A DNA stretch of 64,000 bases. It comes from Aphelocoma coerulescens. Lineage: Eukaryota > Chordata > Aves > Passeriformes > Corvidae. The notes below the pieces were generated by a model, which was given only the letters and a program-made list of their open reading frames with translations, did not search any database and was not told the DNA's origin. Positions 51,001 through 63,435 of this stretch are shown here, piece by piece. The stretch's first letter is position 1, and each line of letters starts with the position of its first letter. Location: the NCBI RefSeq assembly GCF_041296385.1, contig NC_091014.1:18823578-18887577 (forward strand), written 5' to 3'. The translations under genes and the position numbers were made by a program.

Positions 51001-53564
51001 TCCGAAGATGGCTTCCTTAGAAACACAAACTTTTTATGCTGATTGCAGTATACTTCTACCAGCATTCATTTTATTGGGACAAAAACTCCATGAGCCACAG
51101 CAATATTTTTCCATGTATAGTATTCATTTGAGTGATAAAATGCTGTGATGACCAGCTCCTTAGAAAAAATGGATGAAAAATTGTGGCTTCCAAGAAAATT
51201 TAAAACTTCATTATGAGGCTGGCATGGAAAGTTTTCCAGTAACAGGAAAGGTCTGTCTGCTGCAAAGAAAGGCAGATGTCAGAAATGGCAGGATTTTGAA
51301 TAAAGTTTACTTTCAAGTTATTGATTTTCAGCAAATTACTCAACTTCAGAAGAAATACTGTTAAATATAGAACATAAGTGTATATTAATTTCTTGTCAAT
51401 AACATCTGGCATCTTGAAAACAAAGTAGTTATTAATATTGAAAAGGTGTCAAAGCAGGATTTTCGAGGAGAATAATGCACTTCTTTCTTTTAAAATAGTG
51501 CCATATAGGGTTATGAAATCAATGAAAAACTCATTTCTAATACTGAAATTTTAATCTTATTTTTGGAGAAACATCAAAACATTTTATAACAGGATAATTT
51601 GCAATGTAGTACTTTATAGTAATTTACAATCACTTTAATAAAAATGTATTGGAACCATAATTTTTAACTTTTTTTTTTTTCAATCAAGAAGATAGTATTG
51701 GATGCATCTTTATTTGAGATAAATTGAAATTAGTCTTTTAAAAAAATTGGAATTGTGAGAAGTTATATGACATCCATAAAGAGTGGAGATACGAGATATA
51801 TGTATAGCAAAATGAAGTGCTTCAAATCCAAAATTTTGCTTTTACAATACTATGCTATCACAAAAGCAATTAAAAATTTTGATTACTTTTAAAAGTGTTA
51901 TCACAAATTAAAAGTGGTGCCATATGACTGCAGCAGTGTGAGTTCTGCAATGGTAGATGATGTAATCTCTTACAGTTTGACACATCAAGGGTGCTTACAA
52001 CCCTACCTGTTCTTCAGGTATAGCCTATGTAACTGTCTTTTCTGGAAAACAGAGCCCAGTGAGCTCAGTACAAAACCACAGGTAGGCTTCTCCCTAAAGC
52101 AGATCCCTAAATTTATAATATTCTCATGGAAAGAAGTCTATGGAACAGAACATGATTTCTTCAGGGCTCGAAGTACTGCTACCAAGCCTTGCCAAAAAAG
52201 AAGAGGTAGGAAAACAGAAAGGTTTTTTGTTTTTATTTAACTGCCTATTCATGTACTGTAGAAAATTCTGTTCCTGCTTTCACTGTCTTAAGTTGAAAAC
52301 TCACTACAAGCAATGAGCAATAACATCTATTCTTTACAACCGCTAGATTTTAGACTCTACCGGAGTCTTCTAAACCTTAAGCCAACATTTTTTTATCCAT
52401 AATTTCCTCTTCTTTACATGAACTTTTATTGGCTTGCTCACCTGTCCTAGAGCTCTTAGTGTTCTACTCTGATGCTATAAGGTGTAGATATAGCAAGACC
52501 CTGGTACTACATAATAAATTATGAGTTAATAGAGTGTTCTCTCTGTATCTTCTTTTATTGTTAAATGTAGGCATTTTAAAAATCACATTTGGGGAAAATA
52601 AAAAACATCAAAAGCATTTACACAGATATCCTTCATCTGGGAAATTTTGCATAGTTCTCATGCAATTTTCTTTACTTCATTTAGGACTATATTTTATCTC
52701 TAATTAGATTCTAAAATGCAAAGAGCATCTCACTGACTTTTTTAGGTGTACCTAAATATTTTACCCCTAATACACGTTAAAGGTATTTAGTGACTGTTAA
52801 TGATGCAGATATGAAGCTAGTGAGATTTAACAGGATTTTACCTATCTTCAGTGAAGAAATTTCTTCTTGAAATACTTAGTGTTTCAGACTCATACATGCC
52901 TATAAACGTTCAGGTATCTACTTTTCTGTATTCTTCTGTGTGTGAAAAAAATATCATTATAATACTTCTAAGAAAAGAAAATGCTAAGTATGTTTAAACT
53001 GTGAGAAGCATAGATATTTTTGTGAACAAGCCTTAGAAATCTTTCAGCAAACTCTTCTTATGCTGATACAGTATTGGTACAATCCCATGTTGACTAAAGA
53101 CTATTGTTTGCTGCTGAAATAACTTTTTTCTAACATTTTTCAATATAGGTAACTATCATTCAGTAAAGGCATGTATATGATCATGGGCCAGCTCTGTACA
53201 AGGCTCACACCAAGTTGTGTGAGCTCAATGTACCCACAGACCTGCTCTTGTGGTGCTTAACCCATGGAGCAGCAAAGGAATGTCCCTGTGTGCACTTGTC
53301 ATACTGTTTAGTGAGATAGTTGAAATACCACAGTTACACACATCTCTTTTCACTCTGAGAGATCTTATTACTCTCCATAGAAAAATTAGTTTGTACCTCA
53401 AACATGTGAATTAACTGAATATATTCGGACATTGTACTCACCTAGGTCACAGTTCAGTCCTTAGTAGAGAGCCAATGCCCAGTGTTTTTAGAAAAAAAAA
53501 AAAAAAAAGTGATGTGTTGATGACAAATGTTGCTCAAATCAACCTTGCATTCAAACCCTGTTCT
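51001..53564. other. Gene-free AT-rich stretch
   Basis: No gene recognised. The plus-strand frame 51,914-52,240 (108 codons) ends in a basic stretch, but I know no family for it and see no splice-site pattern to support it. A poly-A run lies at about 53,492-53,508. Confidence 0.6.
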
Positions 53565-53569
53565 GTTGC

Positions 53570-54987
53570 TGTCATGGTTTGAAGCTGGCCAAGCGCCAGG
53601 CACCCATGAAAAACTATTCACTCATTTTCCCCTGCTATAGCCAAGCAGAGAAGGAGAAACTAAAACTTCATTTTAATGGGTTGAGATAAGAATTATTTAA
53701 AAAAAACTTTAAGACAAAACAGGTTCAAAATTTGACCAGTATAAAGAACATTTATTATTAACAGAATTAAAAGTAAAAAGGGTAATGAGAAGCAAAGCGA
53801 ACTTTCAGAACACCTTTCTTTCCCAGTCCTTCCCTCTTTCTACTGACCATGCCAGGAAACAGAACACAGGGTTTTGGTCAGTATTTCACTTCTTAAAAAT
53901 CTTTCTTCAGTGAGCTTAAAGAAAAGAGTTTCTTCTGATGAGCCATGGGATCCTTGCCACGGAAGATAGTTCTCTGCAAACTTTCCTAGCGTGGTTTTAA
54001 CTTCCACAAGCAGTAGTCCTCCCCGAACCTGCTGGAATGTGAATTCCTCACATGGGCCAAGCTGTCTTCCCACCCTAGCATGGGTCATTTTGGTTCATGG
54101 GGTTTAGTCAAATTTTAAGGATAAGCTGTTCTAGTTTGGAAGCGAAGGCTCTTTTCCTCTGTCTCTCAAAGTAAGGGTTATCTCGCTCTGTTTGAGTTCC
54201 TCACTAGAGTACAGCTTTTCAGTATCCACGTGCTCCAGCATGAGTCTTCTTCATGGGCTGTGCGTGGATCTCTGCACCCCACTATGCACCTCATGAATTA
54301 TGGGGAAACAGTTTGTTGTATTATAGTCCTCACCATGGCTTGCATGAGAATCTCAGCTCCGGTGCTTGGAGCGCCTCCCTCTCCTTTTGTTCACTGACCT
54401 CAGTGCCGCCATGTCGGTTCTGCTCACGTGTCCTCACTTTTCCTTTTTCTCTGACTTGGAAGAAAGTTGGTGTCTGTGAGTTGCAATTGAGAGGTTGATC
54501 TCGTCTAGGCTCCACACTGGGGAATTGCTCGCTAGGTCTCTTGCTGCTGGCCATGTAGTCACTGCCGCCACCGCACGGCTGGCTCCGGCTGTGTGGTCCT
54601 CACTGGCACTGCACAGGCGGCTCCAGGCTCAGAAGGGGCCCAGCTGTGCAGTCCCGGCCTCAGGAGGGCTCTGGCCATGTGGTCCCGGCTCCAGGAGGGC
54701 TCCGGCTGCTTGGTCCTGGCCTCGGGAAGGCCCTGGCTGCGTGGCCCCCAGCAGCCCCTGCTGGGATGGGCCCCAGCAGCTTCCTCACCACCCCTCTGGA
54801 GAAGAAAGAGAACTTCCCGTGGTTTTTCCTGTCTTAAATATGTCATCACAGAGGCGTTACCAACTTCTCTAATTGGGCTAATAACCTGCCATCGTCAGAG
54901 CCTTCAGCGATTGGCTCCGTGCTGGACAGAGAAGTTTCAAGCAGTTTTTTCCCACTCACTAAAACCAGGCTGTGTTAAACCAACCCA
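53570..54987 (-). mobile_element. Solo LTR C, ERVL-type, minus strand
   Basis: On the minus strand it begins near 54,987 (TGGGTTGGTTTAACACAGCC) and ends at 53,570 (GCTTCAAACCATGACA), about 1.42 kb. Flanking pentamers GTTGC (53,565-53,569) and GCTGC (54,988-54,992) differ at one base and are a plausible aged target duplication. It carries the core AACGCCTCTGTGATGACATA then TTTAAGACAGG (about 54,860-54,829) and AATAAA (53,756-53,751). It is related to LTRs A and B in this core and in overall plan but is more distant. The GC-rich part (54,560-54,790) contains a locally repeated CAGGAGGGCTC-type motif with overlapping open frames up to 139 codons; these are not genes. No retroviral genes adjoin it. 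Confidence 0.82.
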
Positions 54988-55014
54988 GCTGCTTAATACA
55001 TCAAGAAAATAACA

Positions 55015-55285
55015 GATGCATAATCCAAGCACTAGGACAAAAGGCAATAGCCAGAAACTGCTGCACAGGAAGTTCCACCTGAATATGAGGAAGAACTTCT
55101 TTACTATACTGATGTCTGTGTACTGTACTGATGATTGTGGAGTCTCCCTCACTGGAGATATTTGAGAACTGTCTGGACACAATCCTGTGCCATGTGCTTT
55201 GGGATGACCCTGCTTGAGCAGGGAGGTTGGCCCAGATAATCCACTCTGGTCCTTTCCAACCTTAATCATTCTTATTTTGTGATAA
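55015..55285 (+). mobile_element. CR1 LINE 3' end
   Basis: AGGAAGTTCCACCTGAATAT and GAGGAAGAACTTCTTTACTA, then TCTCCCTCACTGGAGATATT, ACAATCCTGTGCCATGTGCT and GATGACCCTGCTTGAGCAGG, then CTTTCCAACCTTAATCATTC, follow the CR1 3' untranslated region to its end. A 15-bp near-duplication (TACTATACTGATGTC and TACTGTACTGATGAT) lies within it. It begins within 30 bp of the end of LTR C. Confidence 0.92.
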
Positions 55286-57474
55286 TCTCACACCAGCTAA
55301 CAGTCAAAAAGTATTTCTTCTGGGAAAAAAAGCCTCAACATCTGGCAAGATTCCCATCAGGAAAAACAAGTGCTTGACTTTTATGTTGCATATGGAAAAT
55401 TTTACATGCATGATCTCTGAGGAAATGGAATATAAACTAAACAGTTTCTTTCTAAATGGTGTTTTTTAGAACCAAGTGGGAAAATATTATACTAGAAACA
55501 AAGTCTGCAAGACTTAAAGCCAAACACTCAAGGCTCTTCATTTTGCAGAAGAAATACAAGTGCAGTTCTCATAACAGTGAGGATACTGTTCTTACCCATA
55601 CATTTTCAATTAATCCAAATATTCTTATTTACTTGAAAGTGGCTTGAAATCAGACTTTTCCCACAGCAACAAAATTATCATTAGGACTAGTGTAATTGGA
55701 GTAGTTTCCATTTATTTAATTACAAAAGCATTTCATTTATTTTACCTCTGACAGAAAGAAACAGAATTGCTGCTGACATCAAAGCAGGGCTACTACTTGG
55801 TACTGTAACTCTATTTTTAAAATAACAATTCTAAACAGATTTTCTAAGTTCTTGCAGGAAAAAAAAAATCTTTAGGCAGAAAATAAAACATTAATTTGTT
55901 TTTTGCTCCATTATGCTCATCAAACAATTGATGCATAGGTAGGTGCTGTTAATTACTGCAAGGAATGATTTTATCTATTTTAATATTCATCCTCTTTGCA
56001 CTTAGGTCTTATTTTCCAGATGCTGTCAGGAATTGGTAATGAGGAAGTTAGTATTAGTGAATTCAGACCTGGATCTTTTCCTAGTTGGCCTGGGAAATGA
56101 GACAAAGCGAAATAGCAGCTAAAAATTAGAAGACTTCTATTCTGCTCTATTCAATGCTAAGCAATGCCATGCTATGCCATCTGCACTATGTTGCACTATG
56201 CTACTCTGTTAGTCCATTCTTTCTTACTCTGTTTGGGATACTGGTTTTGGGACAGAAATGGTGATGCTTATGCTACATGAAATGATGCCACTTGAAAGAT
56301 AGAATGGCTGCTAGAGTCTGGATATTAATTTTTATTTGTTAATTAATTGTCGTTAATGTTTGTCCCTTAGCTGTCTTAATCTCAGTCCTTCTCTGAAACT
56401 ATGAATATCCATAAAAGAGCTGAAATGCATATCCTGACACTGTGTACAATGCTGGAAGGAGGAATATAGAAAAAAATTCTTATTGATATTTAATTTCTGT
56501 ACACATATTGTCTATGAACTGAAGGCAGTGCAAATATTGCAGGGCAGTGGGCAATAGGGGCTAGAAGACAATTGCTGAAATTTCTGATTTATTTGTGAGC
56601 AATGTTTTAGCGTTCTCTTCAAACAGAATAAAAATGAGTTGTCATAAATTTTTGTTGCTTGCAGTACATAAAGATATTTTATTAAATTATTGTCCTTTAT
56701 TCATGCGTCTGAAACATGCATGAATATGAAAGTTCTTAGAAGCACAATTTTATATCTGTATTAAAACTCAGAATCACCCTCCCATTTAAAAGTAAATATT
56801 CTCAAAGACTTTTCTGGATTTCACTTCTCAGTATCATACTGATTATCTTTCAGTGGTAGCCCTCATCTTCCACAGTAGGTTAGTTAACTGTCATCTTTGC
56901 AACAACAGAGAAGCAAAGAACTAAAATACTTTAAAAAAAGAATAAGAACTCCATGGAAACTTGTGGGAGGGATATTTTTTCCAGCTATTATATACCAGCA
57001 AAAGTAATATTAAAGAGATTAACATAGCTCCCAAGAAACTGTAGGGAAATCAGACTTTATTTACTAAATAAGACAGAGAGGAAACACATATTTCTTCAGC
57101 CAACAGACTCAGGTCAAACTCTTATTATCAATTTTTAAATATGGAAACTCAAGAGTTAATATCAGATGACTTAAAAATCATTCAAAAAATCAGGAGACTT
57201 TTGGTTCAGAGACAAACTAGTCTTCAATTGTAGTGCATAAAAGTATTTTCAAGGCACCCACTCGGACATAAATCTTTCTTTTAATTTCTTAAATTGATTT
57301 GGATTTAACAACTTTGGTTTTTTGTTTTTTTTTTTTTAAGATTTATCTTGGTCACATATAATACTAGAGACATACATGAGATTGAATACTGCAGTCATTT
57401 TAGGACTTCAGAGGTCTATGTGTTTATTGAGGTGATTTTTCTTGTTTAAATCATGTTTAAACAATCTGACTAGC
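55286..57474. other. Gene-free AT-rich stretch
   Basis: No gene recognised. A degenerate CTATG/CCATG pentamer repeat lies at about 56,150-56,205. A T-run lies at 57,318-57,339. Confidence 0.6.
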
Positions 57475-57690
57475 TTCCGTAGTGAAGTAACTGGCTCAGT
57501 GGATGAGGGGATGGCTGTAGAAGTCACTTGATTTTAGCAATATGAAGTTTCCAACAACATCCTTCTTGACAATCTGTTGAGGCATGGATCGTGTACATAG
57601 ACCATAAAGTTGGTGAAAACTTATGCAGCTACCAGGTTCAAAGGGTGGTTAATGACTCAAAGTTCTCGTGGTTAAAAACTGAGCTCCTCT
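57475..57690 (+). pseudogene. CR1 ORF2 reverse transcriptase fragment
   Basis: GGCTCAGTGGATGAGGGGAT, GATTTTAGCAATATGAAGTT, CCAACAACATCCTTCTTGAC and AGGTTCAAAGGGTGGTTAAT follow, with changes, the CR1 ORF2 nucleotide order around the reverse transcriptase palm (LDFSKAFDTV...ILL...WL...RVVVNG in an intact copy). Frameshifts and stops break every frame. This is an old copy; the catalytic downstream FADD region is not included. Confidence 0.7.
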
Positions 57691-58392
57691 GACACATTTT
57701 CTTGTAAAAATTTTGTTTTCATTTATCACTCAGTCATATGACTTCCGATAAAAGTGAAGTAGTATTTTATTCAGAAGCAATGGGCAATGGTATGTGTACA
57801 TATAGGTTTGTTTATCCTGAGACACCTGTTTCCTTTTCCCATTGTTTTGAGAGATGTGATACAAAACTGTATTTTACCTATGCCAGGAACTTAAAAAGCC
57901 ACTGTTTCCTGTAAAGTGAAGGCTTTGGTATGTAAAGAAGACATGCTTGTGGTTTAACTTTAGTTCTTTGTGCTCTCAATGAAGAACTGCAGCCTCCTCA
58001 AGGAGGTGTTAAAGCCAAGAGTCGGTACCAGATCTGTATGGGCAACATACTAATCATCTATCTACTGTTTCTCTCACTGAGTTTCTTTCTGCTTCTCCTC
58101 ATTTCGTCACTGAAAACATCTAATATTGCTTAGATTAGTGTAGCAGTTGTCCCAGCTCTGTAGCAGCAGTTGCAGACAGAAGGGGAACACTCAGACCAAT
58201 GGAATCCCATGTTGCTGTATGTACCTCAGGTCAAAATTTGGCTAGTTATTCTGGTTACTTTTATATTCATATGTATGCTTATCCTTTTCACAACAAAACC
58301 AAATGGAACTATCAGCTGTGACAGTTATGTAAAACCTATTTGATATAATATTTTTACTTAAAAACCTGAATGAAAACTAATCTAAAAATCTT
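57691..58392. other. Gene-free stretch between CR1 fragments
   Basis: Nothing recognisable. It could contain further eroded CR1 sequence, since it lies between two CR1 pieces of opposite orientation. Confidence 0.5.
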
Positions 58393-58500
58393 GGAATCAT
58401 AGAATCATTAAGGTTTCAAACGACCTCCAAGGTCATCAGCTTGATCTTCTTCACCAACCACCTTATCTTTTACCCTGTGTCTAACATCAATCATATCTTG
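58393..58500 (-). mobile_element. CR1 LINE 3' tail, minus strand
   Basis: GAATCATAGAATCATTAAGG and CGACCTCCAAGGTCATCAGC, then CACCAACCACCTTATCTTTT, match the reverse complement of the CR1 3' end (terminal ATGATTCTATGATTC repeats first). Truncated after about 105 bp. Confidence 0.88.
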
Positions 58501-59734
58501 TAATGATTGTTTTATCAAAGCTTTTATTCAACATTTCAGTTTAACTATAGTCATCTAAAGTCACAAAATGTAATGGTTCATATTCAGATTTCAATCAGAT
58601 ACTTTTTTTAGGCTATATAGATTTATCCGTAGTTTAGCACTTCTCAGCATTTCAGACATTTTGTTGTTCATCTGAATTTTGTCTCTACCTTGTAGCACCA
58701 TGATTTTCAACTAGAATGACAGACTGAAACTCCATACTTTTATATGTTAAAAAGGATTTTGAAACAATAGGGTCTGAAATGCTTCATCCCAAAATCCTGC
58801 TCTGAAGCTCGCATAAAAGAGCATGTAAAAATCCAGTCTGAGCTGATCTATAAGAATGTATTGTGACCTGCATACTAAAGATTTCAGTGGGGGTTCCATT
58901 TGTCTTTGCTACCTACACAGATTTGGTGGTGAGAGCCAGCAGAGCACTTTATTTCACAGAACTGTTGACTATGTTGGTTATAAATAGTCTTAATAAAATC
59001 TCAGACTTAATCATGATATTCAAATCCCACATGATTATAAAAAATGAGGGTAACAAATAGAATGGATTTACTGTATCTTCAAGGGTATTTGTAGTACAAA
59101 TTCAACTGGTCATGCTTTAGAGAAAGAGATTTTTGATGCTGACGTCCCCTGTCAGGAGAGCACAAGCTTTACATTATGAGAAGATGACAGGACTGAATAA
59201 ATGGAACATCAAGGGACTAGAAATACACAGCAAATAGGCACAGCTAGGAGGTCATTTGGAAAGAGAACCAGCTGGATACAGTTGGTGTGAGGGCACAGTG
59301 GCAAATCTATCATCTGTCCACCAGCAGAGAAAAGACACAGGAGACTGGACTGACTTCAAAGAGTGCCTGTACTAGTAAACAGTTTAAAAAGGGGTAGCTG
59401 AACTGGAAACTGGTATTCCATTTTCACTTTATTTCTCAGCCCTTCATCTCCACCCTTTATTCCCAAACCCATCCTCTCCTTTTTTACTCCTTTATTTTCC
59501 CCCACTCAGTTCCAGATACTATCTTATGGTGCTTCGGGGTAAGAAAAGCAATTTTTACTCAACAAGTTCCATAAATATCTGCTGTGATTATTTTGTTTAC
59601 AAATGACTGATGAGAATTTTATAAATATCTTCCTTTTCTGAAGTTTCAAGGACAGTCTGATACCAACTAACTTAATAGCTCCTTTGCTAATAGGAAACAT
59701 GTCACAAGGTGGTCCCCCTAGTAACAATATTGGT
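58501..59734. other. Gene-free stretch
   Basis: No gene recognised. The part from about 59,090 to 59,400 is somewhat richer in GC, with an AATAAA at about 59,198, but shows no LTR termini that I can identify. Confidence 0.55.
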
Positions 59735-60047
59735 TTCAACACTGTCTGATATCTTCATAAGTGATTTGGATGACAGCATAAAGTGTACCCTGATGAACTT
59801 TGCAGGACATACCCAAGTGAGGAAATGGGCGCTTTGGGAGAGTCACCCTGAAGACCCAGATAGGCTGGAAGAGTGGGCTAACAAGTACCTTATGAAGTTC
59901 AGCACAGAAAAGTGTAAAGTCCTGCACCTGCAAAAACATAATCCAGGAGTCCAGCACAGGCTGGGATCCACCCAGCTAGAAAGCAGCTCTGTGGAAAGGC
60001 TCCTAAGGGTCCTGGTAGACAGTAAGTTCCATATGAGTGAACAGTGA
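59735..60047 (+). pseudogene. CR1 ORF2 remnant, C-terminal reverse transcriptase
   Basis: An open frame reads DIFISDLDDSIKCTLMNFAG, then HTQ, and later LEEWANKYLMKFSTEKCKVL, then HL and LLRVLVDSKFHMSEQ. This is the CR1 reverse transcriptase from its palm domain to the thumb. In intact copies the FADDT motif carries two catalytic aspartates; here it reads FAGHT, so both are gone. A stop follows SEQ at 60,045, where intact copies continue, and later stretches (ANRMLGCIKKSL-like) are in another frame. The frame is part of a LINE and dead, not a host gene. Confidence 0.88.
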
Positions 60048-60655
60048 CTCTGCAGCAAAAAGAGCCAACAGGATGCTGGGCTGCATCAAAAAGAGCCTCA
60101 CTAACAGAGATAAAGTGTCCCACTCTGCTCAGCACTTGTCAGGTCCTACATGGAATACTGTGTGCAATTTTGGTCCCTGCTATATAAATCATATGTGGAC
60201 AGGCTGAAAGTGTCCAAAGAAGGTCCACAAAAATAATCAAACTATTGTGAAACCTGTCATATGAAGATTGGCTGAGAGGACAGGGTTTGTTCAGCCTTTA
60301 GCAAAGAGGGCTTAAGGAAGACCTTATCACCATGTTAAAGTATTTAAAGGATGGCTACTAAGAAGATGAGGACTCCCTTTTTGAAAGGAATCACAAATAA
60401 AAACAGGGGTAATGGGTACAAATTACTTCTGGGGAGATTCCAATTGGACAGAACAGGAAAATTTTTCACAGTGAGATCAATCAGCCATTGGCTCAATCTC
60501 CCCAGAGAAGGGGTGGACTCCCCAACACTGGACAATTTTAAGATTCAGCTGGACAGGATGCTGGACCACTTTGCCTAGACTGAGCTTTTGACAACAAAGT
60601 TTGGACCAGATGATCATTGAGGTCCCCTTCCAACCTTGTATTCTGTGAAAATATG
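60048..60655 (+). mobile_element. CR1 ORF2 end and 3' UTR
   Basis: Continues the same CR1 copy: CAACAGGATGCTGGGCTGCA, TACATGGAATACTGTGTGCA, AATTTTGGTCCCTGCTATAT, then the 3' UTR with GAGAAGGGGTGGACTCCCCA, GACCAGATGATCATTGAGGT, CCCCTTCCAACCTTGTATTC and TGTGAAAATATG. With the part above it spans about 920 bp, the longest continuous CR1 copy in the window. Its sequence is of an older-looking subtype than the copy at 45.3-46.3 kb. Confidence 0.88.
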
Positions 60656-63435
60656 AAATTCTATCTTCTTCCATGATTACCATGAGCTGTTGACCTGTCA
60701 CATGTTAATGACTTTTCAGTGAACTCCACTGACACTCTGTCTCTGAATAACTCACTCTGGCCCTATGATAAGGACTATTTCATGGGTAGCACTAAAGAGC
60801 ACGTGACTATGAGAGACTTAAGCCTTTTTCATAATCCATTTTTGTTATAAAATATCACACTCTGTCTCCTTTCCTTCAAAGTTGATCTGTGATGTTGTTC
60901 TGACTACTTAAAAGACATTTTCTGGAGGGAAAAATCTATCTCCATTTTGCATATTTTTACTGTATATTTATCCTGAAGTTTTTACTTAATAGGCTCTTGG
61001 ACATAAACCTGACTAGTTGGCAGCCTACAAAGCTTATATTCTATTTGTTTTCAGAACAAATGGCTTCTACAGAAGTGGAGGCTTCCACAACCTTTGCTGC
61101 CTAAACAAATTAGCAAAATGCTCTGTTAAAAACCACCAAAGGGACTTAGGAGCATGAATGTATGTAGATCTGAAAGCCCTAGCTAATAAAAGACATCGAG
61201 TAGTTCCATTGAAAATACATGATTAACTGCTTTTTGGATTTTGCTCTAATCTGGAAATAATGCTTGTATGGTCAGAGGAAAGTTCCACTTATTACTGCAC
61301 AAGGAGGACATTTTAGCAATGTAAAGAGTGATCCATTAAAGTTTAAAGAAAATTTTCTTATTGTCAGGTTTCACACCATTTGACCATCACTTAATGATTT
61401 TGCTTAACCGTGGAATTTGTCTATAACAATGAAAAAAGGCAGATTTATATTCAGTTATTTGGAATCAATTTGAAAATTTTCTTTCTTAGAGAAAATATAA
61501 TTTTGTGTTCCTTAAAACATCATATATTTGTCATGCACAGTCCATCAGTTGTGTGGTGCTGGGGCTGTAAGCATCTTAGGTGATAAACTTTAAAAACATT
61601 TGCTACTTGTTTATGGGAATTGTCTTTATTTATGCTACCAGGCAGCTATAAGCATGACAGGAATGGTGGACAGCAAGTTAACCAGGTCTTATAATCAACA
61701 TCTACAAATATTTATCATGCCCATGTCAAATTTGTCAGAAACACAACCTTTCTGGAAGGAAGAAGGAACCACAAGAAAGGTTAACAGATTTAGAATGCTG
61801 CTGAAGTCTTAACAAGTAAGCATATGCAACAAAGAACTTATTTAATATTTGCCATTCTTTGTTGTCTCTGGTGGTACAGAGTAATTGAATAATCTATTTG
61901 CTATTTACTATAGCCGCATGACATCCTATGGTGCAACCATTTTCAATATGAATAAATGTTCTCGATAAACTTTGAATGGGAAAATGCACTGGTGTGGAAC
62001 CAATGAATTGAAAAGCTCATTTAGGACCTGATCCTGTGAAATGCAAAATAAGCCCTGTAAGTTGCTATTCTCTCAGTTTGTATTTCCCTGAGAGTTAAGA
62101 GGCTGATTATCACCAAATATATTCAGTATCCTGCAGGATCAGATATTAGTGATCACTGATTCTGGCAAATGAGAATATCTGATATGGAAATGCCATTCAA
62201 ACTATCTTCCTTCATCCTTCCTAAAATGTTCTTCTGTGAAACTCAGTTTGAAAACATGAGAAAAATAACTTAGGGTCTTCTGAAATTAACTCTTATCTGC
62301 CAAAACTCTATTGTTTATTTTCACTCTCACTGTAGATATATATTCAAGATGTTACTATGATTTGTTGCTTCTTTACTGACTTTTTTTGTTTGTATTTTAT
62401 TTAATGATGGGAATGAAAAGTAACTGTAATACTGCATAATACTAAGGCTATTAGATACATCAATCAAGCATATTTTAGTTCACTAGTACAACCAATTCTC
62501 TAATTTGAAAATTTATATTCGCATGCAGAGGATCATATTGAAAAGAAAAATTGTGATGGGAAACATCATTTTGAAAGTTCATGTCATCAGTAAATGAAGA
62601 TTAGGAATCAGATGCACAGCATTCTCAGTCATTGTATTATTGAAAACTACAAACACTGAAAAATAATGCATGTACATTACTTTTATGAGATCTGTGAGGT
62701 TGCATGTATGGTGCTATTCATTTAATTAGTACATCCATATAGATAAGAAACACAATAATTAATGGAACATTGCATTTATCAAGAGCTCATTGAAATGCAT
62801 TTTGATATTTTCTATTACATTGTATGTTATTCAGGTTTTATTCAACAAATGACTCACTAGATAGGTATATGCAAGAAGAATGACTGCACTTCACAGAAAA
62901 TGGAAGTACCACATACTGGTAAATATATAAATAAGTGAATGTTCATGTAACTGTTTCACTTTGGTTAGAAATTAAATAGAAAACCTTTAATCCACTTTTA
63001 ATAATATTCTTAGGCAAGAGTTAGGAGCTCCCAATGCCTAAAGTAAAATGTTTTCAAAAATTCTAAGTTAATTGTGTTTGCATAGTAGCTAAAAGACTTG
63101 TAAAGAGAGAATGAATATGGGGGGGAAATATGAATTTCAGCTGAATATTTAGTATAGTGAAAACAAATTAGATTTTATCAACATCTCAGATACATAAGGC
63201 AGATTCACAGGCAAAAACAGGTTGTTGAAAATGTAGTATATCATGGTCACTTGAGAATTTTTATTTAAAATGACCAAATTGAAATTATTTTTGACTCATC
63301 CTTACATACTAAAAATATTCTAAATATATATCTTGAGTTTCTCTCCTCATCTTGACTTCTGAAATTTCTGTACTTTTTTTTTTTGTTAATTAGATTGTAT
63401 TTCCATTAAAGTTAGGTTTTCCTTCTTCCCCTCTG
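60656..63435. other. Gene-free AT-rich stretch
   Basis: No gene, LINE or LTR recognised. Open frames are 70 codons or fewer. AT-rich, low-CpG sequence continues up to the LTR at the window end. Confidence 0.65.

Noticed and set aside
51914..52240. 108-codon open frame with a basic C-terminus
   Set aside because: I know no matching family, and no splice sites or repeats support it as an exon.
54495..55012. Open frames of 63-139 codons
   Set aside because: They lie in the GC-rich U3 of LTR C and partly run past the LTR end; no known protein family.
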